Of a stretch of 64,000 bases of DNA, positions 30,579 through 41,899 are shown piece by piece. The position numbers were made by a program, and so were the translations under genes. Each line of letters opens with the position of its first letter. Positions within the stretch are counted from its first letter, which is position 1. The notes beneath the pieces are model-generated. The model ran no database searches, had not been told where the DNA came from, and worked only from the letters and a program-made list of their open reading frames with translations. The stretch is from Scilla litardierei (Eukaryota; Streptophyta; Magnoliopsida; Asparagales; Asparagaceae), in the NCBI GenBank assembly GCA_030789695.1, contig CM061139.1, positions 106,986,837 through 107,050,836 on the forward strand, written 5' to 3'.

Positions 30579-30706
30579 GTTGAAACAAGAAAACTCGGGT
30601 AAATTTTTGCGTATAAGTTAAATCCAGATGTTTTGGCTAATGTTAGTGTTTCCATTATTCTGAGTTTTGCATAAAGCACGGACTTGCATAGGCCACCACA
30701 AAAACC

Positions 30707-33614
30707 TATCACACCCCGCTTCCCATGATACTTGGGAGCAAGGACGCGAGTGGGTTTGCTTGGGCTGAAGTGGTAAAGCTTAAGCCCAATAAGCATCTGT
30801 GAATAACAACCAAACACAGATTCTTGCATGCAATCAGAGCAACAGAGATAATTAAAAATTAAGCAAACGTCCAGAACAAAAAGTACACGAAGAAAATAAG
30901 GCACTAAGCATGGCCAATAAACAAAGTCTACAAAAGTGGGTACACACCCAACAGAAAAGAAGAATAAAACTCTAAGCAGCTGTAGGTAGATCTCAGTGGC
31001 TAGTCTTCTGTGGGGAGAACCGCTGATCGACGTACTCCTGGTCCAACGGATCAATCTGATCAAGCAACTCGTCCTCCTGGTACTCTGTCTCGTGACCTGA
31101 CATACATTTCAAACAACATGGAATGTATATCAGCAAGGGTCCTTGGCAAGATATGGTTAAAAGTGGGACCCTTGGCAAGATATGTAAAAGATTATACATG
31201 GCAGTTTAAGCAATTATAAAGATATACACTAGCATGGCAGTTCTGATATAATGGAAACATGGCAGTCTACTTTTAAATAAAGCAATAGCAGTTCTATAAG
31301 TTAACATGTTTAATACAGCATTTTCAAGTTGTTCAGTTGTGTGTGCAATTCTGTGACTAAGGTTCCTGTCTTTAGACGGCTAGTAAGTGAATCCACCTTC
31401 AAGTGCCCCCAAAGGTGACCCTTTTACTATCGGCTAGTGCCCGTGAACCCAACCCCACCTACGTGTACTTTCTAGACCACGAGCCAGAATCAGCCAACCG
31501 GCCATCATGAGTTATATACTGGACACGAGCTAGACTAGCCAACCGGCCCACGGGAATAACCAAATCTTGGCATGCATGTCTATGATTTAGCCAAACCGGC
31601 TATCATGTTCTATGATTATCAAGTTATTCACGTATTTCATGTACTTTCTACAGGTTTTGCATTTCATGCTGTAACAAGGCGTTATCATTCTACTTAATGA
31701 TGTCCACACACACGTGCGGGTTCTAGTTCAGCAATTCAAAAAAGTGCATAAGGAGTTTTAGTGTCATTGTATCACATGGCATTTTCGTGTACAAGATATC
31801 ACGGTTTAAGTCAAATAGAACTAGTTAAGTGTAAAAACGTCTAAATGAGCAACATTTAAAAACATGTATTAAATTGCACGCCTGCCTGATTTCAGTGATT
31901 TTGGTGTCGATGAGTTTGTAAGAAAGGCACGGATGTTTTCTGCGTCATTAGGTTTTCGATATCAGTTTAAACGAAATTAACTTATTTAAACTTACTGTTT
32001 TATAACTTAACTTATTTAATCAACTAACTTATTAATATATAAAGACTAACTTACTAGTTATATTTTATGTTACACGTAATATCTAGTTTTTATAAAAACA
32101 TTATACTGTTATCTATATATACCTATTAAATATAACACATACTGTTATATAAAACACATCCTGGTATACAGTATATAAAATATAAAGCACCTACTGGATC
32201 TAAAACTTTATACACATAAACACATTACTAAATATATAAGACTTTTTATATACAATATATAAAGCACATATCTAATATTAAACACATGTAATATAGCTAA
32301 TAACTTCACTTACTGATTTAGGGTTTAGTTCTCTTCTGTGTTTGCAGGTTGGTGGTGGCCACAGCAACTCCGATCACGACAGCGGCAGGAGGTGGTACTG
32401 ACAATGGCAGTGGTGCGGGAGGACTGCACAGTCAGAGGCAGCTGCCGATGCTGAGGGGAGTGGTCAGAGGGATCCACAAGGAGGAGGCATTGCAGCGGGC
32501 TGTCGAGTCATGGAAGGCGGAGGACGGGGGTCGGTGGCCGTGGAGTGGATGTCGGAGGCGCAGTTGATGGGGGTGCGGCTGCTTTGGGGTGGAGGAAGAG
32601 AAAAGGACGGTGGTGCATGATGAGGTTGCGGGCTACTGGACGTCAAGGCACCGGAGGTGGGGTGGAGACAAGGTGAAGGAGCGCTGGGAGTAGGAGAAGA
32701 GGGGTGCGGCATTGGTGGTTCGTTGGGTGGTCGGAGAGAGTGTTGGGCTCTACAGGCAGAGGCACGGTCTTATGGGGAGGAGCGGGAGGTAGGAGGTGGT
32801 CGTAGGGGACTATTGTGGGTGGTCGGAGGTTATGCTAGGCTATCGACGGGGGAGATGTCGACGGGGAAGTGGTAGGGTTTGAGGAGGTGCGGCTGAAGTG
32901 ATGAGACTAGGATTTCTTGGAGGAAGGCAAGGGTTATGCGGCTGCTAGGGTTTCTGTGAAGAAGAGGGCTTGGGGTTCTTTGTTCTGGGTTTTAGAGATA
33001 GGGTTGGGTCTTGTAGAGGCTGGGGCTCGGGTTCTTTTAGGGTTTTAGAAATAGGGGGTTTGTTTTGGGTTTTTAGAGAGGGCTTGGGTTCTGTTTTGGG
33101 TTTTGTAGGAGAGAGATGGGTTGCGTGAGAGAGTTTGGCTTAGGTTTGATTCTTAGGGTTTTCTTTTAGGAGAAAAATAGGGTTATAGAGAGAGAGAGAG
33201 ATGGCTGTGTGCGTGAGTAGTTAGCTTAGGGTTTGAATAAAATAGGAAGGGTTTTAAATAGGGAAGATTTTAATAAAAATTGATTTTGTTTTTAATATTT
33301 TTGATTATGGGAATTAAAGCTAATGTAATTAGAAAAGTTTGAATAATAATAATAATTATAAGAGAATATTGGGTTTTAATGAGAGATTATTACTAAAATA
33401 GTTATAGTTTTAATTAGGATTTAAATAGGAAAGTTTTTAAAATGATTCGAATTTTAAAACGTTTGAATTTGAAATTTTAAATATAATAATAACAGATTTA
33501 ATAAGCTAACTAATGTAAGTATAATAATTAGCTCAACACATCAAAAGTATAATAATGAAAGACATTCATAAATAGAACTCAGCTCAAGTGTATCAGAAAA
33601 TACAGGTCATTAAA
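30707..33614 (-). repeat. Chromovirus C 5' LTR
   Basis: About 2.9 kb. The inner end on the + strand is TATCACACCCCGC, aligned with TGTCACGGCCCGC in D. The outer end AGGTCATTAAA aligns with AGGTCGTTACA of the 3' LTR, so the terminal bases have mutated. A G-rich block lies at 32340-32950, and AT-rich DNA fills 31800-32300 and 33200-33600. I see no short dyad array of the D/E type and no real ORF. Confidence 0.82.
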
Positions 33615-34261
33615 GATTCAGAGTTTGTTGAAGCTCTTGATTTTGTTGATCATCTTTGTGAAACTATTGACACCTCATTTTCTTCACAGGATGTTGGAGC
33701 AGTGACTACGTGGGTGCCATCCTTTGAGCCCCTACCACTGGACACACAATACCAAAGGCTGTCGGATTTGGAGCACCCATCCTTGGATTTAAAGCTGTTG
33801 TCGCCGTATTTGAAGTATGCATTTCTAGGAGAGTCAGACACATTCCCTGTGGTAATATCTTCTAAACTCTCTATAAAGTAAGAAATGCAATTGATAGAGG
33901 TTCTTAAGTCTCACAAGGGGCAATTGGTTGGACAATTGCCGACATTAAAGGTATTGACCACATAATTTGTAAACATTACATCTACTTGGAGGATGACACC
34001 AAACACACTAAAGAAATGCCACGTAGGTTAAATCCTAATTTAAAAGATGAGGTGAAGGGTGAAATCCTTAAACTACTTGTTACGGGTATTATTTATCCAA
34101 TTTCTGATAGTAGATGGGTTAGCCCCATTTAAGTCTTATCAAAGAAATCGGGGCTAACGGTAATAAGAAATGAAAACAATGATTTAGTCCACATCAGAGC
34201 CACCACGGGGTGGCGCATGTGCGTTGACTATAGGAAGCTTAATTCAAAGACTCATAAGAAC
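33615..34261 (+). pseudogene. pol: Element H: Athila pol fragment (protease-RT linker and RT start)
   Basis: The 33588-33881 block reads SLDLKLLSPYLKYAFLGES, matching LDLKPLPPYLKYAFLGES in element I. The next part keeps RRLNPNLKDEVKGEILKLL and WVSPI, then a TAA stop, then GWRMCVDYRKLN of RT. Flanked on the left by chromovirus C and on the right by element F. Probably the oldest element of the left nest. Confidence 0.85.
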
Positions 34262-36036
34262 TGTTGACAGGACTATTCTGACCGGGCCCGGAAGAGCAAA
34301 GTCAACTATGAATGGTCAACCGAATGACTACGACCTTGGGGCCTCGGCCCAAGGATCTCACGAGCGGGCCGTGATTCTCCACCCATGACGAAGGCCCACT
34401 TCCTCAGTGGAGGAAATCGAGGCCCAAATCAAGGAAGCATCTGCCAAATATGGCAACCGTCCAAGGCCATCACTCTCTAGTCATCATGGCTCGGCTTAAT
34501 GGCTCGGCTTAATGGCCCGACTTAAATGGCCTTCACTCTATAGCCATCAGGGCCACCTTTAGGACATTCATCTCCTCATCAAGATGGGCGCAATTAGTGG
34601 GGGTCAAAACTTCCCACATTTGCACGTCCCCATGAATGATGGCCATGATATCACATCATGGCACATTATTAGGAGGAGTCACCTATATGAGGGGAGGGTG
34701 GGCATCATCCGAAGGGGGGATCTTCACGATCTACAACGGAGGTATCACAAACTCCATCTTACACCTTCTTCCGCCTTACATATTTCTCCTCCATAGCTCG
34801 GCTTGAGGATGGGGGCTCGGTCTCTCCGTGAACCGAGCCCGATCCCACCGAGCATCCCTCAGACTAGATCTGACTTTGGCATCGGAGGGGATTCGGTCGG
34901 AACCAAGGTCCGACCCCCTGACGAGCTCTTTCATCCATTCAGGTCCAGGAGATCCCGCGGCGCCGAGGCTATCCCTCAGCGTCATCACAGCCGGAGCCGA
35001 GCACCCTCGTCCCCGAGCACGTTCGTCTCCACCACCAGAAGATAGTTGCTCTGCCGAGGCCACCCCTCGGCTAGCCGACGCAAAGATCCGCGCGTCCCCT
35101 CACCGAGCGACCCCGCCTTCTACCGATCACGGAAGTTGTCATCCCGCCGAGGCTACCCCTCGGCCTGCCGGAGATCGGAGCGGCGCCTTCCCGCTCAAGC
35201 GAACGTGCCATCGCCTGAACACCCGGGTCATCTCCGTCTCACGTGGCTGTCATGACAACACGGGGGGTCCCGCGTGTCCCCTTTGACCGCATCTCAGGTA
35301 ACAAAACCTAAGGTACTCCATCAACGACCTAATTCCCCTATTTCATGTCCTTCCCCCCGCTCGCGCCGGAGGACGTCGTTCCGATCTCCTCTCGAGTCGA
35401 ACCGTCCCCGCCAAGTCTCCTCATTCAGACTGTCATCTGACTTAGGCATCGGAGGGGATTTGGCCGGAACCAAGGTCCGGCCTCCCTGACGAGTGTTCTC
35501 GTCTGTTCAGGAAGACGTTAGATCCAAGTGCCGAAGCTTCCCTTCGACGCCAGGAGAACGCCATCAAGCATCAGCCAAGGCATCGAGGCCACCCCTCGAC
35601 GCCAGGAGAGACCGAGGCCGAGCGCATCCATCCGAGCCGAGGCTTCCCCTCAGCTCCACACCGGCCGCGCATCAAGCGAGACGACCGAGGCTACCCCTCG
35701 TCGTTCGACCGACCGAGGCCGAGCGCACCCATCTGAGCCGAGGCTTCCCCTCAGCTCCGTGTCGATCGCGCGTCAAGCCAAGGCGCCGAGGCTTCCCCTC
35801 GTCGTCCGACCGTCCGAGGCCGAGCACCTCACACCGGGCCGAGGCTTCCCCTCAGTCCCCCAGAGGCCGAGGATCCAGACCCGGCCCAGCTGACGTGCTC
35901 TGCATCGACTACATCTCCGATTCGCGTCGCGTCTACACGCGCTCGACGCACCCAAGGGACCCTAATCGGCCCCTTGACCACGTTGACCGGGCAGTCCACA
36001 GTCAACGATACTGTAGTGAGAAAACACTCTGAAACA
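34262..36036 (+). repeat. Element F 5' LTR
   Basis: Starts TGTTGACAGGAC, ends TCTGAAACA just before the primer-binding site. Has an internal duplication: about 34877-34955 and 35444-35520 share GGCATCGGAGGGGATT and AACCAAGGTCCG. No partner LTR is in the window. Confidence 0.65.
34962..35857 (+). repeat. Element F array of GCCGAGGCTTCCCCTCGGC-like imperfect palindromes
   Basis: Nine copies of a GAGG-N5-CCTC motif with CCG/CGG flanks, at about 34962, 35055, 35147, 35583, 35636, 35685, 35738, 35786 and 35838. Confidence 0.8.
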
Positions 36037-36038
36037 TC

Positions 36039-36055
36039 TGGCCCCGTCTGTGGGA
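36039..36055 (+). other. Element F primer-binding site
   Basis: TGGCCCCGTCTGTGGGA, two bases after the LTR end; one base from the usual Tat/Retand form. Confidence 0.7.
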
Positions 36056-37781
36056 ACGAGTCAACATCCACATTGTCAACCACATCAATAATGGCTCGTC
36101 CTACTAATCAAAGACTTGAGAGGTCATGAGTTCTACCTAACGTAGCGAGATTGAGGATCCCAAGTGATTCAACATTTGAGACAACCATCTCTTGGGACTG
36201 TTCGCTACTCTCAGCAGCACCAGCATTCAACCGAAGCCACGGCCTTTGGAGCCTCCAATCCGATCTGTCTCGCAGCCTCTAATATCTTATCCATGAAATC
36301 TCCATGGCCAATCCTCTTCGTGTGCAAACCCGTCTCGGTTTCCGATCTGCACGTCTTTCCACAAGTAGTGCGGATGAGGCTAAGGACAACTTCGGTAGAT
36401 TCACAGGAATTTGTGGGAGGTCAGCTCGGCGTGCTCCTGCACCTCTTCCACACTCTCCAAGAGGCAGCACTACAAGCTGACGTCAACACTATCAACCACT
36501 TCGGCCACCACCCTGGCGACATGATTGCCAAGCTAACAGTGGGGGCTCGTGTCCTGCTGCCACCTTCGTGTTCGACGGACCTGACATCACCGAACATCGG
36601 GAAGGAGATCTACGAAACCGACGAGTTCCATATGTATATGTTCAACGTAAGGCCGTGCATGAGGGCATACCCTCACGACTCGACAGAGTGCCCCTTCAGA
36701 CCTTGTTCACCATGGTGAGAACGCCCATCGTCGAGACCCGAGGAAGTACCACAACAGCGGCGACCCATTCCTAGAGTTTCACAAGGGTTCATGTCATAAG
36801 CGCGATGACTGCGGGAATGCCCATAGGATGTTCGAGTACTGGCAACACCCGGAATAGCACCGGACTCGCCTCTGTAATGACGTCGAGGGCAACAAGCTGG
36901 GAACCTCTACTCATCTCTCGGACTCGCCTCTGTAAGGACGCCGAGGGCTACAAGCATCGTCGACTTTGAATTGGTAAGCCAAGAGAACAGAACTACTTTG
37001 TGCCCTCCCTAACCTTGAAGACCCCCTAGGCACCATTCGACCAAAGCAGAGGTTCAGAGGGTTCGATCGACAGAGATCGGGGCTCCCAGACTTTGATCGA
37101 TGGGGATCGGATGCCGCTGGCACAATAAGAGACCCCAAGGATGATTGACACCTCCGATCGTCCACCAAGTCGGAGCGGGCTGCGTCGACCTCCCCAGAGT
37201 CGATCTGATCCCTCCAACCCTCTCCTGGGTCGACAACAACTTCCTGTCAAAGAGGACTCCCCGGATCTTCCATTGGGTCGAATTCATCATCTCTAACCTC
37301 AGTCGACGCCCGTACGAAAAGGCGTCAATCAACCCAGACAACCTTCGAGCACCCAAGATCGAGGTTCATCATCCACAAGCGCTAGAGGGTGCTTCGATTA
37401 CCATCAACCCAAGCATCGGAGGATGCTTCGACTTCACCATGTGTCGTCGATGACCGATCCAAGGTTTCCATGGGTCGAGCAAGCTCGTTGTTCCCCAGTC
37501 GACTTCCTCGACGCACGAACTGAGTTCGCCTTCGACCTAAATATCGGAGGAAGCCTCGATCCCTTTCGACTCAGCATCGACTTGGAGTTCCCCTGGCGCA
37601 GCTTCAATGTCAAAGCTCGTCCCACCGCTCCCTCGTCGGAGTAGATCCAACCTCGACGTGGGGTTCCCTTGCCGCAATATCAACGTCGCTTCGATATCGA
37701 GGCCTCTTCGGAGCGCATCCGAGCTCCGGTAGGCTACCATCGGGCACACCCCCTCAGATCGACCCAAGCAAACTTGATCCG
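36056..37781 (+). other. Element F leader and unrecognised remnant
   Basis: 1.7 kb with only short reading frames on both strands. An ATG at about 36091 opens MARPTNQRLERS and stops at once. I cannot assign any Gag motif. Confidence 0.5.
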
Positions 37782-40510
37782 AATGTAGATGGTCCTCCCA
37801 CGAACCCTTGAAATCCAACATGAGCACCTCAGCATGTCTTCCAAAATCTGAATCGTCCTCTCGGACTGGCCATCCATCTGCGGGTGGTACGCCGTGCTGA
37901 AACTCAGACGCGTACCCAAGCTCTTCTGCAAACTCTGCCAGAACTGAGATGTGAACCTCGTGTCTCTGTCAGACACGATACTCACGGGGACTCCATGAAG
38001 TCGCACAACCTCCTGCACGATTCACGTCACATCACCATCCAAACTAGGAAAAGGAAATAAAACGGAGAGTAAAAGAAATTTTTTTTTTACCTCCATATAT
38101 CTCCTCGCTAGCGCCTCAGTGGACTGTCCCACTCGGAACGGAATAAAGTGCGCAGATTTGGTCAATCGATCTACGATCACCCAAATTGCGTCATTCTGCT
38201 TCGGACTCCGAGGTAGTCCAGTCACGAAATCCATTGTGATGTGTTGCCATTTCCACTCCGGAATCAGAAGCGGTTGTAGCAACCCGGCCGTACGCTGATG
38301 CTCCGCCTTCACTTGCTGGCAAACCAAGCACTTGGCTACACTCCGAGCCACACTCCTCTTCATACCATGCCACCAATAATTCAGACGAAGATCCTGGTAC
38401 ATCTTGGTGCCACCAGGATGCACAGAATACGGCGAACTGTGTGCCTCCACCATCAGCTCCTCTCTGATATCCCCAGCTGGCACACACAACCTGGCTCCAA
38501 ACCTCAGCGAGCCATCCTCATGAATCAAAAAGTCAGTCCGTAGACCGGCTTCCACCTGCTCCCGAATCCTCACCAGCTTCAGATCCTCAGCCTGGCCAGC
38601 CTTAATCCGATCCACGATCGTCGACTGTACCTGCATGTACATCAACGAAGAAGCCTCCCCAGGAAGAACAATCTCCACACTAGACTCGCAAAAATCCTGC
38701 TGTAATCTCCACTGCGAGGTCAAAATCATCACCGCCGGAAGCCTACTCAAAGCATCCAGAACCACATTCACCTTGCCAGTGTGAAACTGCAAATCAATCT
38801 CATAATCCGCCATAAGCTCCAACCAACGACGCTGTCGCATGTTGAGCTCCTTCTGAGTGAAAATATACTTCAAGCTTTTGTGATCGGTGAAAATCTTCAC
38901 TTTCTCACTCAGCAGGAAGTGCCTCCAAATCTTAAGAGCAAACACAACGGCAGCCAACTCCAAATCATGCGTCGGATAATTCTTCTCATGAACCTTAAGC
39001 TGACGAGACGCATACGCCACAACATGCCCATGCTGATGCAACACACAACCGAGACCCTTGCCAGAAGCATCGCAAAAGATCTCAAATCCACCGCTGCGAT
39101 CAGGCACAACAAGAATAGGGGCAGTCGTCAATCTCTCCTTCAGAATACCAAAATCACTCTCGCAATCACCCGACCAAACAAAAGAAATATCCTTCCGCAT
39201 CAACCTGGTCATCGGCTCAGCAATACGAGAAAAGTCCTTAATGAATCGCCGATAGTAACCAGCAAGTCCAAGAAAACTCCGGATCTCAGACGCAGACGAC
39301 GGAACAGGCCACTCCCTGATGGCCCTAATCTTCTCGGGATCCACTGAAATACCATCTCCAGTCACCACATGCCCGAGAAAAGCAACTCTATCCAGCCAAA
39401 ACTCGCACTTCGAAAACTTAGCATACAAACGATGCTTCCTCAAGATCTCCAACACCGTCCTTAAGTGCGAGGCATGCTCTTCCTCCGACTTCGAATAGAT
39501 CAGAATGTCGTCAATAAAGATAACGACAAACTTATCCAAAAGGTCGTAGAAAATCAGGTTCATCAGATTCATGAAAACTGCGGGCGCGTTAGTTACGCCA
39601 AAAGGCATAACCACGAACTCATAGTGTCCATACTTCGTCCTGAACGCTGTCTTCGGAACATCTCCCTTCTTCACCTTCAGCTGATGATAACCACTCCTCA
39701 AATCCAATTTAGAAAACACCCTCGAACCTCCAAGCTGATCAAAAATATCATCGATGCGAGGCAACGGGTATTTATTCTTAATGGTCACTGCATTCAACTC
39801 CCGATAGTCCACGCACATGCGACGCGAACCATCCTTCTTCTTAACCAGCAACACCGGTGCTCCCCACGGAGACACGCTAGGATTAATATAACCCTTCTGC
39901 AAAAGCTCATCCAACTGCTTCCGTAACTCTTCCAATTCTGCAGGTGCCATACGATACGGCGCCTTCGAAATCGGCTGCGCACCTGGAACGAGATCGATAG
40001 AAAATTCCAAAGCCCGATCAAGCGGCAAACCAGACATCTCCTCGGGGAAGACGTCACCAAAATCACGCACCACAGCTGGCCACTCTAGCTCCATCTGCAT
40101 AGCCACAGCCTCCACCGGCCTGGCCCGAAATCTGACAGGACCAAGCGAACTGCTACCACGACTGAACTCAAACACTGGATGTCCGGGAATCTCAAACACC
40201 ACCTTCTTCCTCCTGCAGTCAATCGTAGCATAGAAGCTCGCAAGCCAATCCATCCCAAGAACTGCATCATAGTTGATGATGTCGTGGACAATGAAATCAG
40301 CGAAAAGCTCATGTCCACAGACCACCAACGAGCAAGAATTACAACCACGATGCACCGAGACCACACCATTCCCTGTAACGATATTCCAACTCTTGGGAAG
40401 AGGGGACGTCGACAAGGAATGCCTCTCCACGAAGCTCCGAGAAATAATGCACATCGATGCACCGGAGTCAAAGAGGACTCGTGCAGGAAATGTGCAAACC
40501 AAAACCACAC
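37782..40510 (-). CDS. pol: Element D Pol: protease, RT, RNase H, integrase, 3' truncated
   Basis: In exon 2 the protease appears at once ([13 protein letters not shown]). RT has [19 protein letters not shown] and the catalytic [11 protein letters not shown]. RNase H has [20 protein letters not shown] and [10 protein letters not shown]. Integrase has the HHCC region ([16 protein letters not shown]), the aspartate in [10 protein letters not shown] and, after the intron, [10 protein letters not shown]. The open frame is 38022-40532. A one-base loss near 37830 shifts the last codons before the break at 37782. The usual pol start is not an ATG: it is joined to Gag by splicing. Confidence 0.92.
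38013..38089 (-). other. Element D integrase intron (77 bp)
   Basis: Minus strand: exon ATGGAG, donor GTAAAA, acceptor TCGTGCAG, next exon GAGGTTGTGCG. Splicing joins RRYME to EVVRLHG in frame. Reading through meets TGA before the acceptor. Confidence 0.8.
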
Positions 40511-40623
40511 CTAACAAACAATTAACAATCAAACCCTAGTCTAGCAAACAACCATGTTCAAGCAAACAACATAATCTAACAATCAAAACCAGCTAGGAAA
40601 GTAACAGCTAGAGTGAGGATTAC
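40511..40623 (-). other. Element D gag-pol junction intron (113 bp)
   Basis: Minus strand: exon ATCGCAG, donor GTAATCC, acceptor TTGTTAG, next exon GTGTGGTTTTGG. Removal gives [20 protein letters not shown] in one frame, the expected contiguous chromovirus sequence. Retention ends Gag 13 codons later at TGA (40583). Confidence 0.8.
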
Positions 40624-41755
40624 CTGCGATAACCTCATCCACAGCCTCGCTCTCCGCAGCGGTCATCAGAAAAGCCTGCCTCCTCGGCGGAACAGCCTGC
40701 CGAAAAGCCTGCCCCTGCGGAACAAGAGCTGCCCCACGACCAGCAGGAACAGACGTTCGCTGCTGCAACGGATGTGCTGCAACAGGAGCCCTCCGCAGCT
40801 GATTCGCATGCCGACAATCCTTCGCGACATGGGAAGCATCACCACAAACCAGACACTGGCCCAAAAACTTCCGACACTGATCCTTGACGTGGCCAGGCTT
40901 GCCGCAGAAATGGCAAGACTTCAGAATAGGCCCTCCTGGCCTCTTAAACTGAGCGGACTGATTAGGCCTGAATCCAGGTCTAACCACAGCTCTCGCCTGT
41001 TCCACAGGCCTCTTCCCAGCACCAACAACGATCCCCCTCCTCTGGTTCACGAGCAGCTCCTGCCTCTTGGCAGCGACCAGAACCTTCTGATATGACTCCC
41101 GGTCAGAGGAGGTCACAAAGCTCTGGAGCTCCGAAGCAAGCCCCTGCAGGAACCTCTGAGCTCTCTCCTCAGCGTCCTGCACCATCTTTGGTGCAAACCG
41201 ACTCAGCCTCATGAACTCTTGGTGATACATGTCCACCGACGAGTTCCCTTGCTTCAGGTCGATAAAACACTGCAGCATCTCCTCCCTGGCAGCTTTCGGG
41301 AAGAACTCACCATCAAATCTAGCCTTGAAGGTAGCCCAAGCTATCGGCTCCACCAACAACTTCTCTTCCGCATCCCACCAATTCCGAGCATTATCCTTGA
41401 GTTGCCTCTTCGCCAAATCAACCCATCCAGCCGGGGTGATCTTGGCCATCTTCAGATTGTCCTCGATGTTCCAAATCCACTCATCGGCAACCAGAGGACC
41501 CTCAGAACCATCAAAATATGCGGGACCCAGCTCCCGAAATTGCTTCGCTCCTGGCTCAGAGCGAGGGGCATCCGGAAGAGCCCGGGCAGCTCGAGCAAGT
41601 GGAGCATTCTGGACTTGCAGGAGCACGCCCTGCTGCACTTGCATCATCTGGATCATCATCCGCATCATCTCACCGCTGGTGGGTTCCCGCTCAGGCTCCT
41701 CATCATGAGGGGTCGCACCACTACCCCCACCACGGGTGAAACGTCTTCCTGCCAT
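40583..41755 (-). CDS. gag: Element D Gag
   Basis: 390 residues if the junction intron is retained. The N-terminus is basic (MAGRRFTRGGG). The Gag core spans about residues 70-240 (YFDGSEGPLVADEWIWNIED, KDNARNWWDAEEKL, FFPKAAREEMLQCFIDLKQG). Two CCHC knuckles follow, CHFCGKPGHVKDQC and CLVCGDASHVAKDC. The C-terminus NPHSSCYFPSWF is intron-encoded. Start chosen as the first ATG after the LTR and leader. No stops inside, unlike C. Confidence 0.95.
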   Translation of the reverse strand: MAGRRFTRGGGSGATPHDEEPEREPTSGEMMRMMIQMMQVQQGVLLQVQNAPLARAARALPDAPRSEPGAKQFRELGPAYFDGSEGPLVADEWIWNIEDNLKMAKITPAGWVDLAKRQLKDNARNWWDAEEKLLVEPIAWATFKARFDGEFFPKAAREEMLQCFIDLKQGNSSVDMYHQEFMRLSRFAPKMVQDAEERAQRFLQGLASELQSFVTSSDRESYQKVLVAAKRQELLVNQRRGIVVGAGKRPVEQARAVVRPGFRPNQSAQFKRPGGPILKSCHFCGKPGHVKDQCRKFLGQCLVCGDASHVAKDCRHANQLRRAPVAAHPLQQRTSVPAGRGAALVPQGQAFRQAVPPRRQAFLMTAAESEAVDEVIAGNPHSSCYFPSWF

Positions 41756-41899
41756 CTAGTGACACAGAAAACGAATCAGATTAGACTCATAGTTTATGAC
41801 ATCGGACGTCGAACTTAATTTATTGGACATTCTAATATTATTATCGCTATTCCAAAAATCGCAGTTACAGAAAGACCTGCATGGGCCACCAACAAAACC
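41756..41899 (-). other. Element D leader and presumed primer-binding site
   Basis: 144 nt. The first bases after the LTR (minus strand GGTTTTGTTGGTGGCCCATG) are conserved with chromovirus C, so they are probably the PBS, but I cannot match them to a tRNA. Confidence 0.5.

Larger units (their letters stand above)
29566..33614 (-). mobile_element. Chromovirus C, 5' half (5' LTR and most of gag)
   Basis: Contains the 5' LTR (30707-33614), a short leader and gag down to the copia insertion. The outer LTR end at about 33614 abuts an Athila pol fragment on the + strand, so C probably inserted there. The matching 3' end lies beyond the left edge behind element I. Confidence 0.88.
34262..37781 (+). 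mobile_element. Element F: Tat/Retand-like Ty3/gypsy, 5' LTR and leader only
   Basis: A 1,775-bp LTR is followed at 36039 by TGGCCCCGTCTGTGGGA, close to the TGGCGCCGTCTGTGGGA site of Tat/Retand elements. 36056-37781 should hold leader and gag, but I see only short frames and cannot identify a protein. It is cut at about 37782 where element D begins. Confidence 0.65.

Noticed and set aside
30572..31063. 163-codon minus-strand ORF overlapping the C LTR and leader
   Set aside because: It crosses the LTR boundary and the leader; no motif, and gag starts in another frame.
34776..36083. ORFs up to 179 codons in LTR F
   Set aside because: Low-complexity reading of the GAGG-N5-CCTC repeats, on both strands, inside an LTR.
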